Source of the DNA: Globobulimina sp.
Taxonomy: Eukaryota > Foraminifera > Rotaliida
NCBI GenBank assembly: GCA_003354225.1
Contig: PIVH01000110.1
Span: 1 to 7,913 of the forward strand
Direction: 5' to 3'
Length of the DNA: 7,913 nt
The translations under genes and the position numbers were made by a program. Below, in pieces: positions 7,602 through 7,913 of this stretch (positions within the stretch are counted from its first letter, which is position 1; every line of letters begins with the position of its first letter). Under the pieces are notes generated by a model. It saw nothing but the letters and a program-made list of their open reading frames with translations, was not told the origin of the DNA and ran no database searches.

Positions 7602-7866
7602 AAACGAAAAACTTTTAACTGATTCTAAAAAACTTGAAAAAGACTTAAATATAAACAAACAAATATATAATAATATAATATGATTAATTATGAATCTCTC
7701 CCATAAAACCCTTGTTCCACGAATACAACATTGTGTTTTAGATCGAAATAAAATTAATATGAAGTGAGATCACTGAGGAAATGAATAAGCGAATAAATCT
7801 AATGATGGGAACTCGTGTGTAATGGTAACTCGTTATCGGTTGGGAAAATTTCATTGAAATTTAATA
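7602..7866 (-). repeat. Split direct repeat X, copy X1 (5' end of element)
   Basis: This is the 5' copy of X in element orientation, equivalent to A1. It matches X2 (175-440) with 9 substitutions over the 255 bases from 7612 and one A-run length change. It begins at the junction 7866/7867 and ends about 70 bp before the gag ATG, so it should contain the promoter and start of the element transcript. Three of the nine differences fall within an AT-rich stretch near 7672-7686. Confidence 0.9.
7846..7862. repeat. 7-bp inverted repeat at the X end (copy 2)
   Basis: AAATTTC-ATT-GAAATTT, identical to 420-436, ends four bases before the X1/Y junction. It has been kept without change although X1 and X2 differ elsewhere. 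Confidence 0.45.
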
Positions 7867-7913
7867 TTACATTGTTATTGGTTGACAAAGAAAGAGAAAC
7901 CAATAACAAAATA
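7867..7913 (-). repeat. Partial third copy of repeat Y at the window end
   Basis: These 47 bases are identical to 1-47 and to 441-487, and the window stops within the repeat. The copy sits directly outside X1, where a lone split-repeat element would show unrelated host DNA. It therefore points to circular closure with base 1, a tandem neighbour, or insertion into an existing copy of the element. Confidence 0.9.
7872..7909. repeat. 12-bp perfect inverted repeat, 14-bp spacer (candidate recombinase site, copy 3)
   Basis: Arms 7872-7883 and 7898-7909 match the other two copies exactly, including the 14-bp centre. It lies five bases outside the X1 end, so the outer end and the internal X2/Y1 junction carry the same site. 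Confidence 0.6.

Larger units (their letters stand above)
1..7866 (-). mobile_element. DIRS/Ngaro/PAT-like tyrosine recombinase retrotransposon
   Basis: This is a retroelement with three minus-strand genes in the order gag, RT/RNase H, tyrosine recombinase. It has no DDE integrase or aspartic protease that I can recognise. Repeats are arranged X1 (7602-7866), genes, Y1 (441-553), X2 (175-440), Y2 (1-113), which matches the split direct repeats (A1-genes-B1-A2-B2) described for PAT and Ngaro elements. The catalytic residues of RT, RNase H and recombinase all appear present and the three long frames are not broken by stops, so the copy may be intact. The outer limits are set by the repeat logic: the Y2 edge at base 1 coincides with the window edge, so the element could extend further left. 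The 47 bp at 7867-7913 belong either to a neighbouring Y copy or to closure of a circle. Assignment among the DIRS, Ngaro and PAT groups is uncertain: there is no methyltransferase (found in DIRS1) and no SGNH hydrolase (found in some Ngaro elements). Confidence 0.85.

Noticed and set aside
7663-7690. TATA-like run in X1 upstream of gag
   Set aside because: TATATA-type strings are expected by chance at this base composition; the position about 135 bp before the ATG is plausible but proves nothing.

Overview
The window holds one nearly complete retrotransposon that encodes a tyrosine recombinase, of the DIRS/Ngaro/PAT kind. All three of its genes lie on the minus strand. The host appears to be an AT-rich microbial eukaryote using the standard genetic code. 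The evidence is the eukaryote-only element type, a probable GT-AG spliceosomal intron inside gag, Asn-rich low-complexity protein sequence, long frames with TAA/TAG only at their ends, and AT-rich spacers. I cannot name the species from sequence alone.

In element orientation (right to left on the + strand) the order is: direct repeat X1 (7866-7602); an A/C-rich leader; gag (7529-4701) with a probable 195-nt intron (6184-5990) and a Cys/His-rich C-terminus; about 820 bp of AT-rich sequence with no recognisable gene; a reverse transcriptase/RNase H frame (about 3882-1978); a short gap; a tyrosine recombinase frame (about 1956-571); then repeats Y1 (553-441), X2 (440-175), a 61-bp spacer with a 17-bp tandem duplication and a G-rich tract, and Y2 (113-1). 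The order X1-genes-Y1-X2-Y2 is the split direct repeat layout known from PAT- and Ngaro-type elements. I see no methyltransferase, hydrolase, integrase or protease domain.

The last 47 bases (7867-7913) repeat the first 47 exactly, so the window reads like a circle of 7866 bp or one unit of a tandem array. Each copy of this 47-mer carries a perfect 12-bp inverted repeat around 14 bp, placed right at the X/Y junction. This is a good candidate for the crossover site of the element's own recombinase.

By family knowledge, the gag protein would package the element RNA, the RT/RNase H would copy it into DNA that ends as a circle, and the recombinase would insert that circle without making a target duplication. 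The RT and recombinase frames have no upstream in-frame ATG, which suggests splicing or another non-standard way of expression.
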